Below are positions 1-9,268 of a stretch of 35,868 nucleotides of DNA, one piece after another. The position numbers were made by a program, and so were the translations under genes. Origin of the DNA: Tahibacter caeni (GTDB lineage Bacteria > Pseudomonadota > Gammaproteobacteria > Xanthomonadales > Rhodanobacteraceae). Numbering within the stretch: position 1 is the first letter of the stretch; every line of letters starts with the position of its first letter. The stretch is taken from the NCBI RefSeq assembly GCF_024609805.1, contig NZ_JANFVR010000013.1, positions 1-35,868 on the forward strand, written 5' to 3'. Below the pieces are notes generated by a model. That model made no database searches and was not told the DNA's origin. It was given only the letters and a program-made list of their open reading frames with translations.

Positions 1-599
1 GGCTGCGCCGCGCCGCGGCGCTGCTGCTCGCGGTGTTCGCGCTGGCCGGCTGCGCCGCGGTCACGGCGGCCGACGGCACCAGCGCCAGGCCGGCCAGGGA
101 CGCGGTCGTGCCGGCGCAGATGAGCGATCCGCTGTTCGGCATCGGCTACGACACGGCGAAGATCCGTTTCGAGCGCCTGCCTGCCGCGCTCGCGCGCAGG
201 GCCGAGCTCGGCGACCTGCCGCAATGGATCTACGCGCGCAGCGAATCGCCGGCCGGCACGCTCTACGTCGTTTCCGGCTTCCTGCGCGTGGAATCCGACG
301 ATCCCGCGCATCCGTCGTCGTCGATCGAAGCGGATTTCGGCGCCGTGCTGCGCCAGAACGGCGACAAGGTCACGGTGCTCGGCGTGCCCGATCTGCTGTT
401 CGACAAGGACGCGCTCGTGCCGGCCGCGGAGCTCGAGCCGCTGCTCGCCGATGCGGTGAAGCGCTACGTCGCGGCCTGGGGCGGCAAGCCCGCGCTGCAG
501 GCCGCGCTGCAGGAGGTTCGAATGGATGTCGTACCCGTCTCGCTGCGCGAGGCATTGCGCGCACAGAGTCTGCAGGTCGGCGCCGCGGAAGCGCATTGA
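1..599 (+). CDS. Predicted lipoprotein, 5' end cut by the window edge
   Basis: The reading frame is open from base 3 and encodes an arginine-containing, strongly hydrophobic signal peptide ending in the lipobox LAGC (Cys codon at 51-53). The true start must lie before the window; the GTG at 33 is inside the hydrophobic core and is not a credible start. The mature part is about 182 residues, mixed alpha/beta by composition, with no catalytic motif that I recognise. It should be exported and lipid-anchored. It ends 93 bp before the first vgrG in the same direction, so it could belong to the preceding T6SS or immunity set, but that is only positional. The family is unknown to me. Confidence 0.8.
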   Translation, partial: LRRAAALLLAVFALAGCAAVTAADGTSARPARDAVVPAQMSDPLFGIGYDTAKIRFERLPAALARRAELGDLPQWIYARSESPAGTLYVVSGFLRVESDDPAHPSSSIEADFGAVLRQNGDKVTVLGVPDLLFDKDALVPAAELEPLLADAVKRYVAAWGGKPALQAALQEVRMDVVPVSLREALRAQSLQVGAAEAH

Positions 600-690
600 A
601 CGCGTAGACGCATGTCGGCGGTGACGAAGGCGGCGGCTGCAACGGCCGCCGCTGCCGTACCGTCTGTCCGGATTATCTCCCGGGGGGGAG

Positions 691-2340
691 CCATGAATCG
701 CACGTTGAACGTGACCACGCCATTGGGCCCGGAAGTGCTGAAGTTCGATGCACTGCAGGGGAAGGAGAGCCTGTCGCAGCTGTTCGATTTGCAGCTGACG
801 ATGAAGAGCGAGGAGCGCGGGATCGGGGCGCCGTCGCTGCTGGGCCAGTCGATCACGGTGGACTTCGAGGTCGAAGGCGGTGGGCGGCGATATCTGAACG
901 GCCAGTGCGTGCAGTTCCGTTCGGCAGGCCGTCGCGGCAAGCAGCATCTGTACGTGGCGCAGTTGAAGCCGTGGCTGTGGTATGCGACGCGGCGCAGCGA
1001 CTACCGGATCTTCCAGCAGCAGAGCACGGTGGACATCGTCAAGCAGGTGCTGGCGATGTACCCGTTCCAGACGAAGTGGCTGCTGAGCAAGAGCTACCGC
1101 AAGTGGAACTACTGCGTGCAGTACCGCGAGACGGACGCGAACTTCGTGCAGCGGCTGCTGGAGCACGAAGGCATCTGGTACTGGTTCGAGCATGCGGCGG
1201 GCGAGCACACGCTGGTGATGACCGACGACATCGGCCTGGCCAGTCCGTACCCGGGCTATGCGAAGGTGCCGTTCTATCCGCACGACCACACGGTGCCGGA
1301 CAAGGATCATTTGCACGGCTGGGCGGCGGGCGGGCAGGTGCAGAGCGGCAAGTACTCGGCACGCGACTACAACTTCGTGATGCCGAGCGCGGACCTGACG
1401 ACGTTGCGCGCGCAGCCGGCCGGGCATCCGCACGCGAGCTACGACATCTTCGACTACCCGGGCAGCTATCCGACCCTGGGCGAAGGCGACCCGTATGCGC
1501 GCGTACGCCTGGAAGAGCTGCAGGCCAGCCACCTGCGCAGCTACGGCCAGGGCCGCGCGCGCGGCCTGGCGCCGGGGCGCCTGGTGACCCTGGAGAAGCA
1601 CGTCGTCGGCGACTACAACAAGGAATACCTGGTCGTCGGCACGGAATACGACTTCAGCGACAACGACTACGAGGCCAACGAGGACTCGGGCGAGCATCAC
1701 CTGACGATCGCCGCGGAGTTCCATCCGACCGAGCAGCCGTACCGGCCGGAACGCCGGACGCCCAAGCCGCACACGATGGGCCCGGAAAGTGCCGTGGTGA
1801 CGGGACCGGCGGGGCAGGAGATCTACACGAACGAGCACGGCCAGGTGAAGGTGCAGTTCCACTGGGACCGCTACGGCAAGAAGGACGAGAACAGTTCGTG
1901 CTGGATCCGGGTGTCGCACCCGTGGGCGGGCACGGGCTTCGGCGGGGTGCACATTCCGCGCATCGGGCAGGAGGTGCTGGTGGATCACCTCAACGGCGAT
2001 CCGGACCAGCCGATCATCGTGGGACGCGTGTACAACACGAACAACCCGCATCCGTGGGGCCTGCCGGCCAACGCGACGCAGTCGGGATTCCTGACGCGCA
2101 GCTCGATGGGAGCGAACTGGCAGAACGCCAATGCGCTGCGGTTCGAGGACAAGAAGGGCGAGGAGCAGGTCTGGCTGCACGCGGAGAAGAACCAGGACAT
2201 CGAGGTCGAGAACGACGAGACGCACTGGGTCGGTCACGACCGGACCAAGACGATCGACCATGACGAGACCGTGCACGTCAAGCACGACCGTACCGAGACC
2301 GTCGATCACAACGAGACGATCACGGTGCACAACGACCGCA
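691..2340 (+). repeat. 1.65-kb direct repeat, copy 1 (5' part of vgrG)
   Basis: From two bases before the ATG to codon 549 this stretch matches 11720-13369 at a constant offset of 11029 with no gap. Translations of both copies in several frames and on both strands are the same, so I see no substitution. Identity starts at CCATGAATCG and stops after AACGACCGCA. The abrupt edges and complete identity point to recent duplication or ongoing gene conversion. Confidence 0.92.
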
Positions 2341-2927
2341 GGGAACGGGTCGACCACAACGAGACCATCAGCATCGGCGACAACCGCGCCGAGGACGTCG
2401 GCAAGAACGAGTCGGTGAAGATCGGCAACAACCAGATCCACGACGTCGGCGACAACCGCACGCGCAGCGTCGGCAAGAACGAGTCGGTCAAGGTCGGTTC
2501 CAACCGCACCAAGAAGGTGGGCAAGAACGAGACCGACAAGATCGGCAAGAGCTGGTCGATCAAGGTCGGCAAGTTCAAGACCGAGACGATCGGCATGGCC
2601 TCGATGCAGAACGTCGGCCTCGGCAAGATGACCAACGTCGGCCTCGGCTACATGCGCAACGTCGGCATGATGATGACGAGCGTCGTCGGCATGAACCGCA
2701 CCGACACGGTCGGCAAGAGCCACACGGCGACGGTCGGCACGGTCTACACATTGACGGCCGGCGGCAAGAGCACGATCGTCATGGACGACAAGAGCATCCT
2801 GCTGCAGATCGGAAAGTCGAAGCTGGTGCTGGAGGAGAACGGCAACATCACGCTGGAGGGCGTCAGGGTTCAGGTGAAGGGCGACGAGCTCGTCGATCTC
2901 GACGGCAAGAAAATCGACCTGAACTGA
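693..2927 (+). CDS. vgrG: T6SS spike protein VgrG (cassette 1)
   Basis: The 744-residue protein is the trimeric needle tip of the type VI secretion system. The first 360 residues are the gp27-like base (LFDLQL near the start, then an EGIWYWFEH motif). An OB-fold gp5-like domain follows, with GQVKVQFHWDRYG and IPRIGQEVLVDHLNGDPDQP. Residues from about 500 to the end are beta-helix repeats (VDHNETI, VGKNESV units) forming the spike. I chose the ATG at 693 because the second copy (11722) becomes identical at exactly this point and a G-rich GGGGGAG lies just upstream; the in-frame ATG at 612 has no ribosome site. Residues 1-549 are identical to the second VgrG and the last 195 differ. The DUF2169 gene starts 10 bp after the stop. 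No separate effector domain is visible on the tail. Confidence 0.95.
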   Translation: MNRTLNVTTPLGPEVLKFDALQGKESLSQLFDLQLTMKSEERGIGAPSLLGQSITVDFEVEGGGRRYLNGQCVQFRSAGRRGKQHLYVAQLKPWLWYATRRSDYRIFQQQSTVDIVKQVLAMYPFQTKWLLSKSYRKWNYCVQYRETDANFVQRLLEHEGIWYWFEHAAGEHTLVMTDDIGLASPYPGYAKVPFYPHDHTVPDKDHLHGWAAGGQVQSGKYSARDYNFVMPSADLTTLRAQPAGHPHASYDIFDYPGSYPTLGEGDPYARVRLEELQASHLRSYGQGRARGLAPGRLVTLEKHVVGDYNKEYLVVGTEYDFSDNDYEANEDSGEHHLTIAAEFHPTEQPYRPERRTPKPHTMGPESAVVTGPAGQEIYTNEHGQVKVQFHWDRYGKKDENSSCWIRVSHPWAGTGFGGVHIPRIGQEVLVDHLNGDPDQPIIVGRVYNTNNPHPWGLPANATQSGFLTRSSMGANWQNANALRFEDKKGEEQVWLHAEKNQDIEVENDETHWVGHDRTKTIDHDETVHVKHDRTETVDHNETITVHNDRRERVDHNETISIGDNRAEDVGKNESVKIGNNQIHDVGDNRTRSVGKNESVKVGSNRTKKVGKNETDKIGKSWSIKVGKFKTETIGMASMQNVGLGKMTNVGLGYMRNVGMMMTSVVGMNRTDTVGKSHTATVGTVYTLTAGGKSTIVMDDKSILLQIGKSKLVLEENGNITLEGVRVQVKGDELVDLDGKKIDLN

Positions 2928-2937
2928 GGAAGCGCCT

Positions 2938-3984
2938 GTGACCACGGTCGTCAGCAATTCCCTGTATCCCGTGCAGGGCGTCGAACATCGTTTCTATCAC
3001 GGCAATCGCTATCACTGCGTTTCGGCGAAAGTCACCCTGCAGTGGGACGACGAAGGCCGGCTCCATTCGGTGGCGAAGCAGCCGGACTGGGTGCGCAACG
3101 ATCTGTGGCGCGCGCGGGAAAACCGTTCGGGCCTGCTCGTCGCGAGCGAGCTGATTCCGTTCAAGCCGACCACGGACGTGCTCGTCGTCGGCAGCGTTCG
3201 CCCGCCCGACGGTCGTCCGGCACGCAGCTGGGCCGGCGCACTGATCGTCGGAACCCGCGAGAAGCGGCTGCGCTTCCACGGGCCGCGCCGGTGGCGGCAC
3301 GGATTGATGTCGGGCTGGACCCTGTCGGAGCCCGAGCCCTGCGAGCAGGTGTCCCTGTCCTACGAAAACGCGTACGGCGGCGTCGTCGAGGACAAGGAGG
3401 AATACGCCGACGGCGAGTTCCATCCTGCCAACCCGCTGGGCTGCGGCTACGTCGGCCGCCATCGGCCCGACACGTCGCGCACCTACCGCGCGCCGCAGAT
3501 CGAAGCCTGGGACAGTCCCGTCGTCGCGTTCGGCCGCGATGCCGCGGTCGGCGGACTCGGCCCGCTGCCGGGCTTCTTTCCCGAGCGCCTGAAATACGCA
3601 GGCACCTACGACAGCGCCTGGGAAGCCGACGTCAAGCCCGACATTCCGCTGGACATGGACATGCGGTACTGGCAAACGGCGCCGGAGGACCAGCGCAGCG
3701 ACGACTACCTGCGCGCCGGCGACACGATCTCGCTCGTCGGCCTGCGTCCCGGGAATCCCCTGACGCTCGAGCTGCCGCCGTTCGATCCCGCGCTCGTCTG
3801 CGACATCGCCGGACGGCCTCGCGAATCCCGGCGCATGAATCTCGACACCGTGTCGGTGGATCTCGACCGCCGGCATCTGGTTCTGCGCTACCACCGCATC
3901 GTGGCGTTCGATGCGGCGCTGGAGTCCATCCGCGTCCACTGCGCGCCGTACAAGCCCCTGTCGGGCGAGGTGCGCCATGGGTGA
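2938..3984 (+). CDS. DUF2169-family T6SS effector adaptor (cassette 1)
   Basis: The protein has 348 residues and starts at GTG 2938, 10 bp after the vgrG stop, preceded by GAGGAAG. Family hallmarks are the early F(K)P-type motif LIPFKPTTDVLVVGSV, then SYENAYGG and NPLGCGY in the middle. DUF2169 proteins are cytosolic adaptors that help load effectors onto VgrG; in Agrobacterium tumefaciens a DUF2169 protein is needed for the effector Tde2. Gene order between vgrG and a giant Rhs toxin fits loading of that Rhs protein. Its last codons overlap the Rhs start by 8 nt (ATGGGTGA), so the two are probably translationally coupled. It is only distantly similar to the second DUF2169 protein of the window, in keeping with a different effector partner. 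Confidence 0.88.
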   Translation: MTTVVSNSLYPVQGVEHRFYHGNRYHCVSAKVTLQWDDEGRLHSVAKQPDWVRNDLWRARENRSGLLVASELIPFKPTTDVLVVGSVRPPDGRPARSWAGALIVGTREKRLRFHGPRRWRHGLMSGWTLSEPEPCEQVSLSYENAYGGVVEDKEEYADGEFHPANPLGCGYVGRHRPDTSRTYRAPQIEAWDSPVVAFGRDAAVGGLGPLPGFFPERLKYAGTYDSAWEADVKPDIPLDMDMRYWQTAPEDQRSDDYLRAGDTISLVGLRPGNPLTLELPPFDPALVCDIAGRPRESRRMNLDTVSVDLDRRHLVLRYHRIVAFDAALESIRVHCAPYKPLSGEVRHG

Positions 3985-6900
3985 CGCACTCAAGGCGGAG
4001 AAGATCGCCAGGCATTTCGCCGCCGTCGCCTCGCCGTCCCTGGCCGCGACGCCGTTCGGCAAGCGCGCGGTGCCGACGCTCGCGGCCGTCGACTTCAGCC
4101 GGGCCATCAACACGGCGACGAGAACTTACGGCAACTCGGCGCCGCTGTTCCTGCTCACGTCGATGGCGCCGAACGCCACCGGCGACAAGCTGTTCATCCC
4201 CGCCGAGTGTCTGCTCGACAACAAAGTGGAGATCAGCTTCGCGACCGCCCATGGCCACATGGGCACCATCATCTCGACCAATGCGCCGCCGGTACCGGCC
4301 GCGATCAACTGCGGCGTGCTGTCGGGACCCAACGCCGACTGCAGCGCCGAAATGGAAGCGCTGCTGCGCGCGTTGGCCGAGAAGATGGCCGCGGAGTTCA
4401 AGTCGGACCCGATCGGATTCCTGCGCAACTTCAGCAATGCCAGCGACAAGGCGGCTCTGGACCTGCTGAAGTCCCAGGGCAGCTCGTTCCTCGACGGACT
4501 GGGAAAGGCCTACGACTGGGCCGTCGACAAGACGTCCCAGGGCATCGAGTACGTCATGGACGGCGGCGCCGCGCGCGACATCGCGAGCGCGGCCGACTAC
4601 GTGTCCAGCGGACAGATCCTGTCCGACATCAAGGACGGCGCCGTCGCCGCCTACGAGTGGGGCCGCGAAGCGATCGACACGTTGCGCAACCTGGACATGG
4701 AGGAGCTCACCCAGGCCTTCATGGACTGGCTGCGCGAGATGTTCGGCGATCTCCAGTGCAGCGCGCGCGACATGATGGCCGCGATGCTGGCCGATCCGCG
4801 TCCGATCGCGTCACAGATGGGCGAGGTCTACGGCACGGCGAAGGTCGTCGTGGCCGAAGCGGCCGCGGCCGCGGCCGTCGACGTGTTCATCAGCAAGGGC
4901 GCGGCGTCCGCCGCCACGCGCCTTGGTTCGCTGGTGGCCAAGGCCGGGCCGCGCATCGGCAAGCTGACCGACAAGATCGGCGACCTGCTGCGCCGCGCAC
5001 GGCGCAAGCCCGACGCCGGGCCGGACAAGAAGCCGCACCCGGCGCCGAAGAAGGATCACACGCCGGAGAAGCCGCCGGACAAGGACGCGGTCAAGAAAGA
5101 CAAGGACGGCGATGCGGACAGGCCCTGTCTCGAATGCCCGTCGACCGGCACGCCGGTCAACACCATCTTCGGCTGCAAGATTCTCGGCGGCGACGACGAG
5201 CTGGACTTCGTGATCGATTCGCCGCTGCCGCTGGTCTGGCAGCGCAACTATGCGTCCAGCAACGCGTACGAAAGCTATCTCGGTCACGGATGGACCGTGC
5301 CGTTCGATTTCCGCATCGACGTGGAGGACGACGCGCTCGTCTTCGTCGAGGCGCAGGGGCGGCGCGTCGCGTTCCCGATGCTGAGCGTAGGCGACACGTT
5401 CTTCTCGCGCTACGAACACATCCGGCTGCACCGTTCCGAACGGAATCGCTGCGACCTGACGACACCGGACGGAACGCGGCTCGTCTTCGGGCTGTGCCCG
5501 CGCGACTTCCGGGAAGCGGCCGGGCGGGACTCGGCCGAACGCGCGGAAGCGGCGCAGTTCGACCAGGCCCTGGAGACGCTGCACCGGTCGGGCCGGCTCG
5601 CCGGCGACATCCCGGCCGCCGCACCGGCGGCTCCCGATCGCCGCCCGCCGCAGGCGCAGTCGCTGGTGCTGCTCGGCGTGGTGGATCCGAACGGCGGTTG
5701 GATCCGCGTCCACTACGTCCACGACGACCTGCCGCACGTCATGGAAACCAGCGACGGACGGCACGTCGGCTTTCATTTCGATCCGGCGTGCGGACCCGGA
5801 CAGCGCGCGCGGCTGCGTCGCGTCAGCGAACTGCTCGGCGATGCGGACGAACAGGGACGCTTCCCGTCGTCCCGGCCGCTGATCGAGTATCGCTACAGCG
5901 AGGAGGGCGATCTCGTCGCCGTCGTCGACGACAACGATCAGGTCGTGCGTAAGTTCGCCTGGTCCAATCACATGCTCGTCGAGCACGCCGTGCCGGGCGG
6001 TCTCGTGTCGCGCTACGAGTGGGACAGCCTCACGCCGCAGGGGCGCGTGCTCGCCAACATCCTGTCCACCGGCGAGCACCTGCGCTTCGACTACGATCCG
6101 CTCGACCGGGTCAATCGCGTCACGGACGCGAGCGGCCGGGTCACCGCCTACCGTTACGACGACAGAAACTATTTCACGGGGCTGACGACACCCGACGGTG
6201 CCGAGTGGCGCTATGCGCGCGACATCCACGGCAACCTGCTCGGCATTACCGACCCGCTCGGGCGGACCACGCGCTATACCTACGATCAGCAGGGACGTCT
6301 GCTGCGCATCGCGCAGCCTGACGGCGGCACCTACCTGTTCCGCTACGAGGACGGCCATCGCAGTCCCGTCGCGGTCACCGACCCGCTGGGCCAGACCGCC
6401 GAGTTCCGCTACGACGACCGCGGCAATCTCATCGAGGCGCGCGACGAAGGCGGCGCCGTGACGCGCTATGCGCTCGACGGCCAGGGCCGTCCGGTACGCA
6501 TCATCGACGCACGCGGCGGCGAGAACGTCCTGAGCTACGACCGCAGCGGCCGCCTCGTCGAACGGCGCGACTGCCTCGGCCAGTCGACCCGCCACGACTA
6601 CGACGCGGCCGGCAACGTGGTCCGGAGCATCGATCCGCTCGGCGGAACGACGCACTACCAGTACCGGCGGATCAACCGGCAGGACCGCGTGGTCGCGATC
6701 ACCACGGCCGACGGCGCCACCGAGCGCTTCGGCCACGATGCGCTCGGCCGTCTCGTCGCCCACGTCGACGCCGCCGGCCACGCGACGCGCTACGCGCTCG
6801 CGCCCGACGGCAGGCCGTTGACGCGCGAGGACGCCGCGGGCCGCACGCAGCGCTATCGGTACGACGTGCACGGCCGGCTGACCGCGTTGGTCAACGAGAA

Positions 6901-9259
6901 CGGCGCGACGGCGAACTTCGCCTGGGACGCCGTCGGCCGCCTCGTCGCCGAGCGCGGATTCGACGGCCGCCGCATCGACTATCGCTACAACCTCGCCGGC
7001 GAGCTCGTCGAAAGTGCGGACGGCGTTCCCGACGGCCAGCCGTGGATGGCGCCCGGCCAGGAGGGCCTGATCCGCGTGCGCTTCCAGCGCGACGCGGCCG
7101 GCCGCCTCACCGACAAGATCAGCAGCGTCCCGGGCGCGGCCGGCCGGGAAGACATTTGCCACAACCGATACACGTACAACATTGCCGGACGGCTGATCGG
7201 CGCGCGAAACCGCGAGTCCAGCGTCGCGCTGCACTACACGCCGACGGGCCTCCTTGCGCGCCAGATCACACGGACGCGCGGCGCCGCGGCCGCCACGCTC
7301 GAACACGTCTACGACGGGCTCGGCAACTGCTATCAGACCACCTTGCCCGACGGACGCGTCCTGCGGCATCACCTGTACGGCTCGGGCCACGTCGACCGCA
7401 TCAGTCTCGACGACACCGTCGTCAGCCGGTTCGAGCGCGATGCGCTCCATCGCGAAACGGTGCGGCAGCAGGGCGCGCTGCAGACCTTTTTCGAGCGCGA
7501 CGCGGTCGGCCGCATCGTGCAGCAGACCGTGCGCTCGGCCGCGCCGGATCGTCCGGCCGCCGAGCCGCGGATCGCGCGCCAGTACCGCTACGACAGTCTC
7601 GGCCAGCTGCTGACGGTCGACGACGCGCGTATCGGACGCACGAGCTATCGGTACGATCCCACGCGCCGGCTGCTGGCGGCGGCCGGCCGTTCCGGCCGCG
7701 AGCTCTTCGCGTTCGATCCGGCCGGCAACCTGCTCGACGGGACGGGCGCGGGCGACGACGTGCAGGCCGCCATGCGCCGCCAGTGGACCGACGCCGAATG
7801 GCAGGACTACGTCGAGGCGAACATCGGCCGCGAGGATTTCAATCCGCTGCGTATGCCGGACCGGTTCGCCGCCGATCCGGGCCAATGGCCTGCCGCCGGA
7901 ACCAATCGGCTCGCGGTGTTCCAGCAGCATCGCTATCGCTACGACCGCTGGGGCAACTGCGTGGAAAAGCGCTCCGGTGCCCAGGAGGTTCGCGCGTTCG
8001 AGTGGAACGCCGAGCATCGCCTGCGCAAGGTCCGGATACGGACGGCTCGCGGCGTCGAGCAGTGGGGCTACGACTACGATCCGTTCGGCCGGCGCATCGC
8101 CAAGTACCGGCTGCCGGCCGATCCGCCGACGGACGTCGCCTCGTCCACGGGCGATGCGAAGGCCCGGCGCAAGCGCGCGGCGGCGCGTCTGCGGCAGTCG
8201 CGGCAGAGTGCCGACGCGACGCACTACACCTGGGACGACAACCGGCTGCTGCTCGAGGATCGCGACGGCCGGCGTACCCTGCACCTGTACGAGCCCGGCA
8301 CGTTCGTGCCGCTGGCCCTCGTGCGCAGCGCGGTGTCACCGGCGCAACCGGCCGATCCGTCGCCGCTGCCGCACGACCTGCTCAGTCTCAAGGATCTCTA
8401 TCCGGAGCAATGGGCCGCCGTCGAGCGCCGGCGCGGCAAGCTGCAGTCGCAACTGGGCATCGTCGACGAGGCGTCGGCGCCGCCGCCGCCGTTCGAGATC
8501 TTTCACGTCCATGCCGATCACCTGGGCACGCCGCGCGAGCTGACCGATGCGGACGGGCATCTGGTCTGGGCGGCGAGCTATCGCGCCTGGGGCGCCGCTG
8601 CAGAGATCGCGACGCCGCCGCGCCGCGCGTTCGGCGGCGCCGGCAACGCCGTGGAGGAGCAATGGCTGGAGCAGGCCGATCCGGTTTCCCAGAACCTGCG
8701 CTTCCAGGGGCAGTATTTCGACGCGGAAACCGGCCTGCACTACAACCGCTACCGATACTACGATCCCGACTGCGGCCGTTTCGTCTCGCAGGATCCGGTC
8801 GGCCTCGCCGGCGGCATGAACCCCTACCTCTACGCGCCGAACCCGACGCAGTGGATCGATCCGAGCGGACTTTGCAGCTCCACCTTGGACCGCAATCTCG
8901 GCGGCACGGTCGGCGACGGCAAGCAGGCGCACCATCTGATACCGGAAGAGATCTGGGGCGACCACCAGGCGTTCTTCGACGACATCGGCATGGGCGGGCA
9001 GCGGGACAAGAAGGAGAACGGATTGCTGATGCCGGCCAGCGCCAAGAAAGCCAAGCAGATGAAGCGCAAGTTCTACCACTGCGGCTCGCACGGCGTGATG
9101 TACTCGCCGATGGTGAACAAGGCGGTCACCGACATCGAAGCCGAGTTCCGTTCCGGCGCCATCGACGCCGCGCAGGCACGGGGAAGGATCGGCGCTCTGC
9201 AGCAGTCGATGCGTGGCATGCTGTCGGCGAAAGGCACGGTGCCGGTGAGACTCTTCTAG
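3977..9259 (+). CDS. Rhs T6SS effector with C-terminal AHH nuclease toxin
   Basis: The protein has 1760 residues. I chose the ATG at 3977, which overlaps the adaptor stop; a longer frame from 3911 would run through the adaptor gene. Residues 1-340 are an alpha-helical N-terminal region with no classical PAAR signature. A Lys/Pro/Asp-rich linker (about 340-385) leads to the DUF6531 entry of the Rhs shell (PLPLVWQRNY) and many YD repeats. The core ends with the aspartyl autoprotease pattern DPVG-X18-DPSG (second Asp at 1628), intact, so the toxin should be cleaved and held inside the shell. Residues 1633-1760 are the toxin: A1651-H1652-H1653 followed by H1701-X3-H1705 and N1714 match the AHH nuclease family of the HNH/endonuclease VII superfamily. 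DNA or RNA cleavage in the target cytoplasm is inferred. The next gene is its presumed immunity. Confidence 0.93.
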   Translation: MGDALKAEKIARHFAAVASPSLAATPFGKRAVPTLAAVDFSRAINTATRTYGNSAPLFLLTSMAPNATGDKLFIPAECLLDNKVEISFATAHGHMGTIISTNAPPVPAAINCGVLSGPNADCSAEMEALLRALAEKMAAEFKSDPIGFLRNFSNASDKAALDLLKSQGSSFLDGLGKAYDWAVDKTSQGIEYVMDGGAARDIASAADYVSSGQILSDIKDGAVAAYEWGREAIDTLRNLDMEELTQAFMDWLREMFGDLQCSARDMMAAMLADPRPIASQMGEVYGTAKVVVAEAAAAAAVDVFISKGAASAATRLGSLVAKAGPRIGKLTDKIGDLLRRARRKPDAGPDKKPHPAPKKDHTPEKPPDKDAVKKDKDGDADRPCLECPSTGTPVNTIFGCKILGGDDELDFVIDSPLPLVWQRNYASSNAYESYLGHGWTVPFDFRIDVEDDALVFVEAQGRRVAFPMLSVGDTFFSRYEHIRLHRSERNRCDLTTPDGTRLVFGLCPRDFREAAGRDSAERAEAAQFDQALETLHRSGRLAGDIPAAAPAAPDRRPPQAQSLVLLGVVDPNGGWIRVHYVHDDLPHVMETSDGRHVGFHFDPACGPGQRARLRRVSELLGDADEQGRFPSSRPLIEYRYSEEGDLVAVVDDNDQVVRKFAWSNHMLVEHAVPGGLVSRYEWDSLTPQGRVLANILSTGEHLRFDYDPLDRVNRVTDASGRVTAYRYDDRNYFTGLTTPDGAEWRYARDIHGNLLGITDPLGRTTRYTYDQQGRLLRIAQPDGGTYLFRYEDGHRSPVAVTDPLGQTAEFRYDDRGNLIEARDEGGAVTRYALDGQGRPVRIIDARGGENVLSYDRSGRLVERRDCLGQSTRHDYDAAGNVVRSIDPLGGTTHYQYRRINRQDRVVAITTADGATERFGHDALGRLVAHVDAAGHATRYALAPDGRPLTREDAAGRTQRYRYDVHGRLTALVNENGATANFAWDAVGRLVAERGFDGRRIDYRYNLAGELVESADGVPDGQPWMAPGQEGLIRVRFQRDAAGRLTDKISSVPGAAGREDICHNRYTYNIAGRLIGARNRESSVALHYTPTGLLARQITRTRGAAAATLEHVYDGLGNCYQTTLPDGRVLRHHLYGSGHVDRISLDDTVVSRFERDALHRETVRQQGALQTFFERDAVGRIVQQTVRSAAPDRPAAEPRIARQYRYDSLGQLLTVDDARIGRTSYRYDPTRRLLAAAGRSGRELFAFDPAGNLLDGTGAGDDVQAAMRRQWTDAEWQDYVEANIGREDFNPLRMPDRFAADPGQWPAAGTNRLAVFQQHRYRYDRWGNCVEKRSGAQEVRAFEWNAEHRLRKVRIRTARGVEQWGYDYDPFGRRIAKYRLPADPPTDVASSTGDAKARRKRAAARLRQSRQSADATHYTWDDNRLLLEDRDGRRTLHLYEPGTFVPLALVRSAVSPAQPADPSPLPHDLLSLKDLYPEQWAAVERRRGKLQSQLGIVDEASAPPPPFEIFHVHADHLGTPRELTDADGHLVWAASYRAWGAAAEIATPPRRAFGGAGNAVEEQWLEQADPVSQNLRFQGQYFDAETGLHYNRYRYYDPDCGRFVSQDPVGLAGGMNPYLYAPNPTQWIDPSGLCSSTLDRNLGGTVGDGKQAHHLIPEEIWGDHQAFFDDIGMGGQRDKKENGLLMPASAKKAKQMKRKFYHCGSHGVMYSPMVNKAVTDIEAEFRSGAIDAAQARGRIGALQQSMRGMLSAKGTVPVRLF

Positions 9260-9268
9260 GAACGGTCG

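Noticed and set aside
612-692. Upstream ATG 612 as start of the first vgrG, and ATG 11602 for the second
   Set aside because: The extra N-termini are unrelated to each other while identity begins at MNRTLNV, and neither upstream ATG has a ribosome site.
2230-2760. Short periodic repeats in vgrG tails that might suggest a CRISPR or satellite array
   Set aside because: Period and variation follow codons and encode beta-helix turns (VGKNES type); there are no constant repeats with unique spacers.
3911-3976. Earlier start for the first Rhs protein
   Set aside because: It would lie inside the adaptor gene and encode an Arg/Ser/Ala shadow sequence; ATG 3977 gives the same 8-nt overlap as in cassette 2.
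4811-8284. Antisense open frame of about 1157 codons opposite the first Rhs gene, and similar ones at 8336-11116 and 11653-13893
   Set aside because: Same composition artefact; none has recognisable domains and all cross real forward genes.
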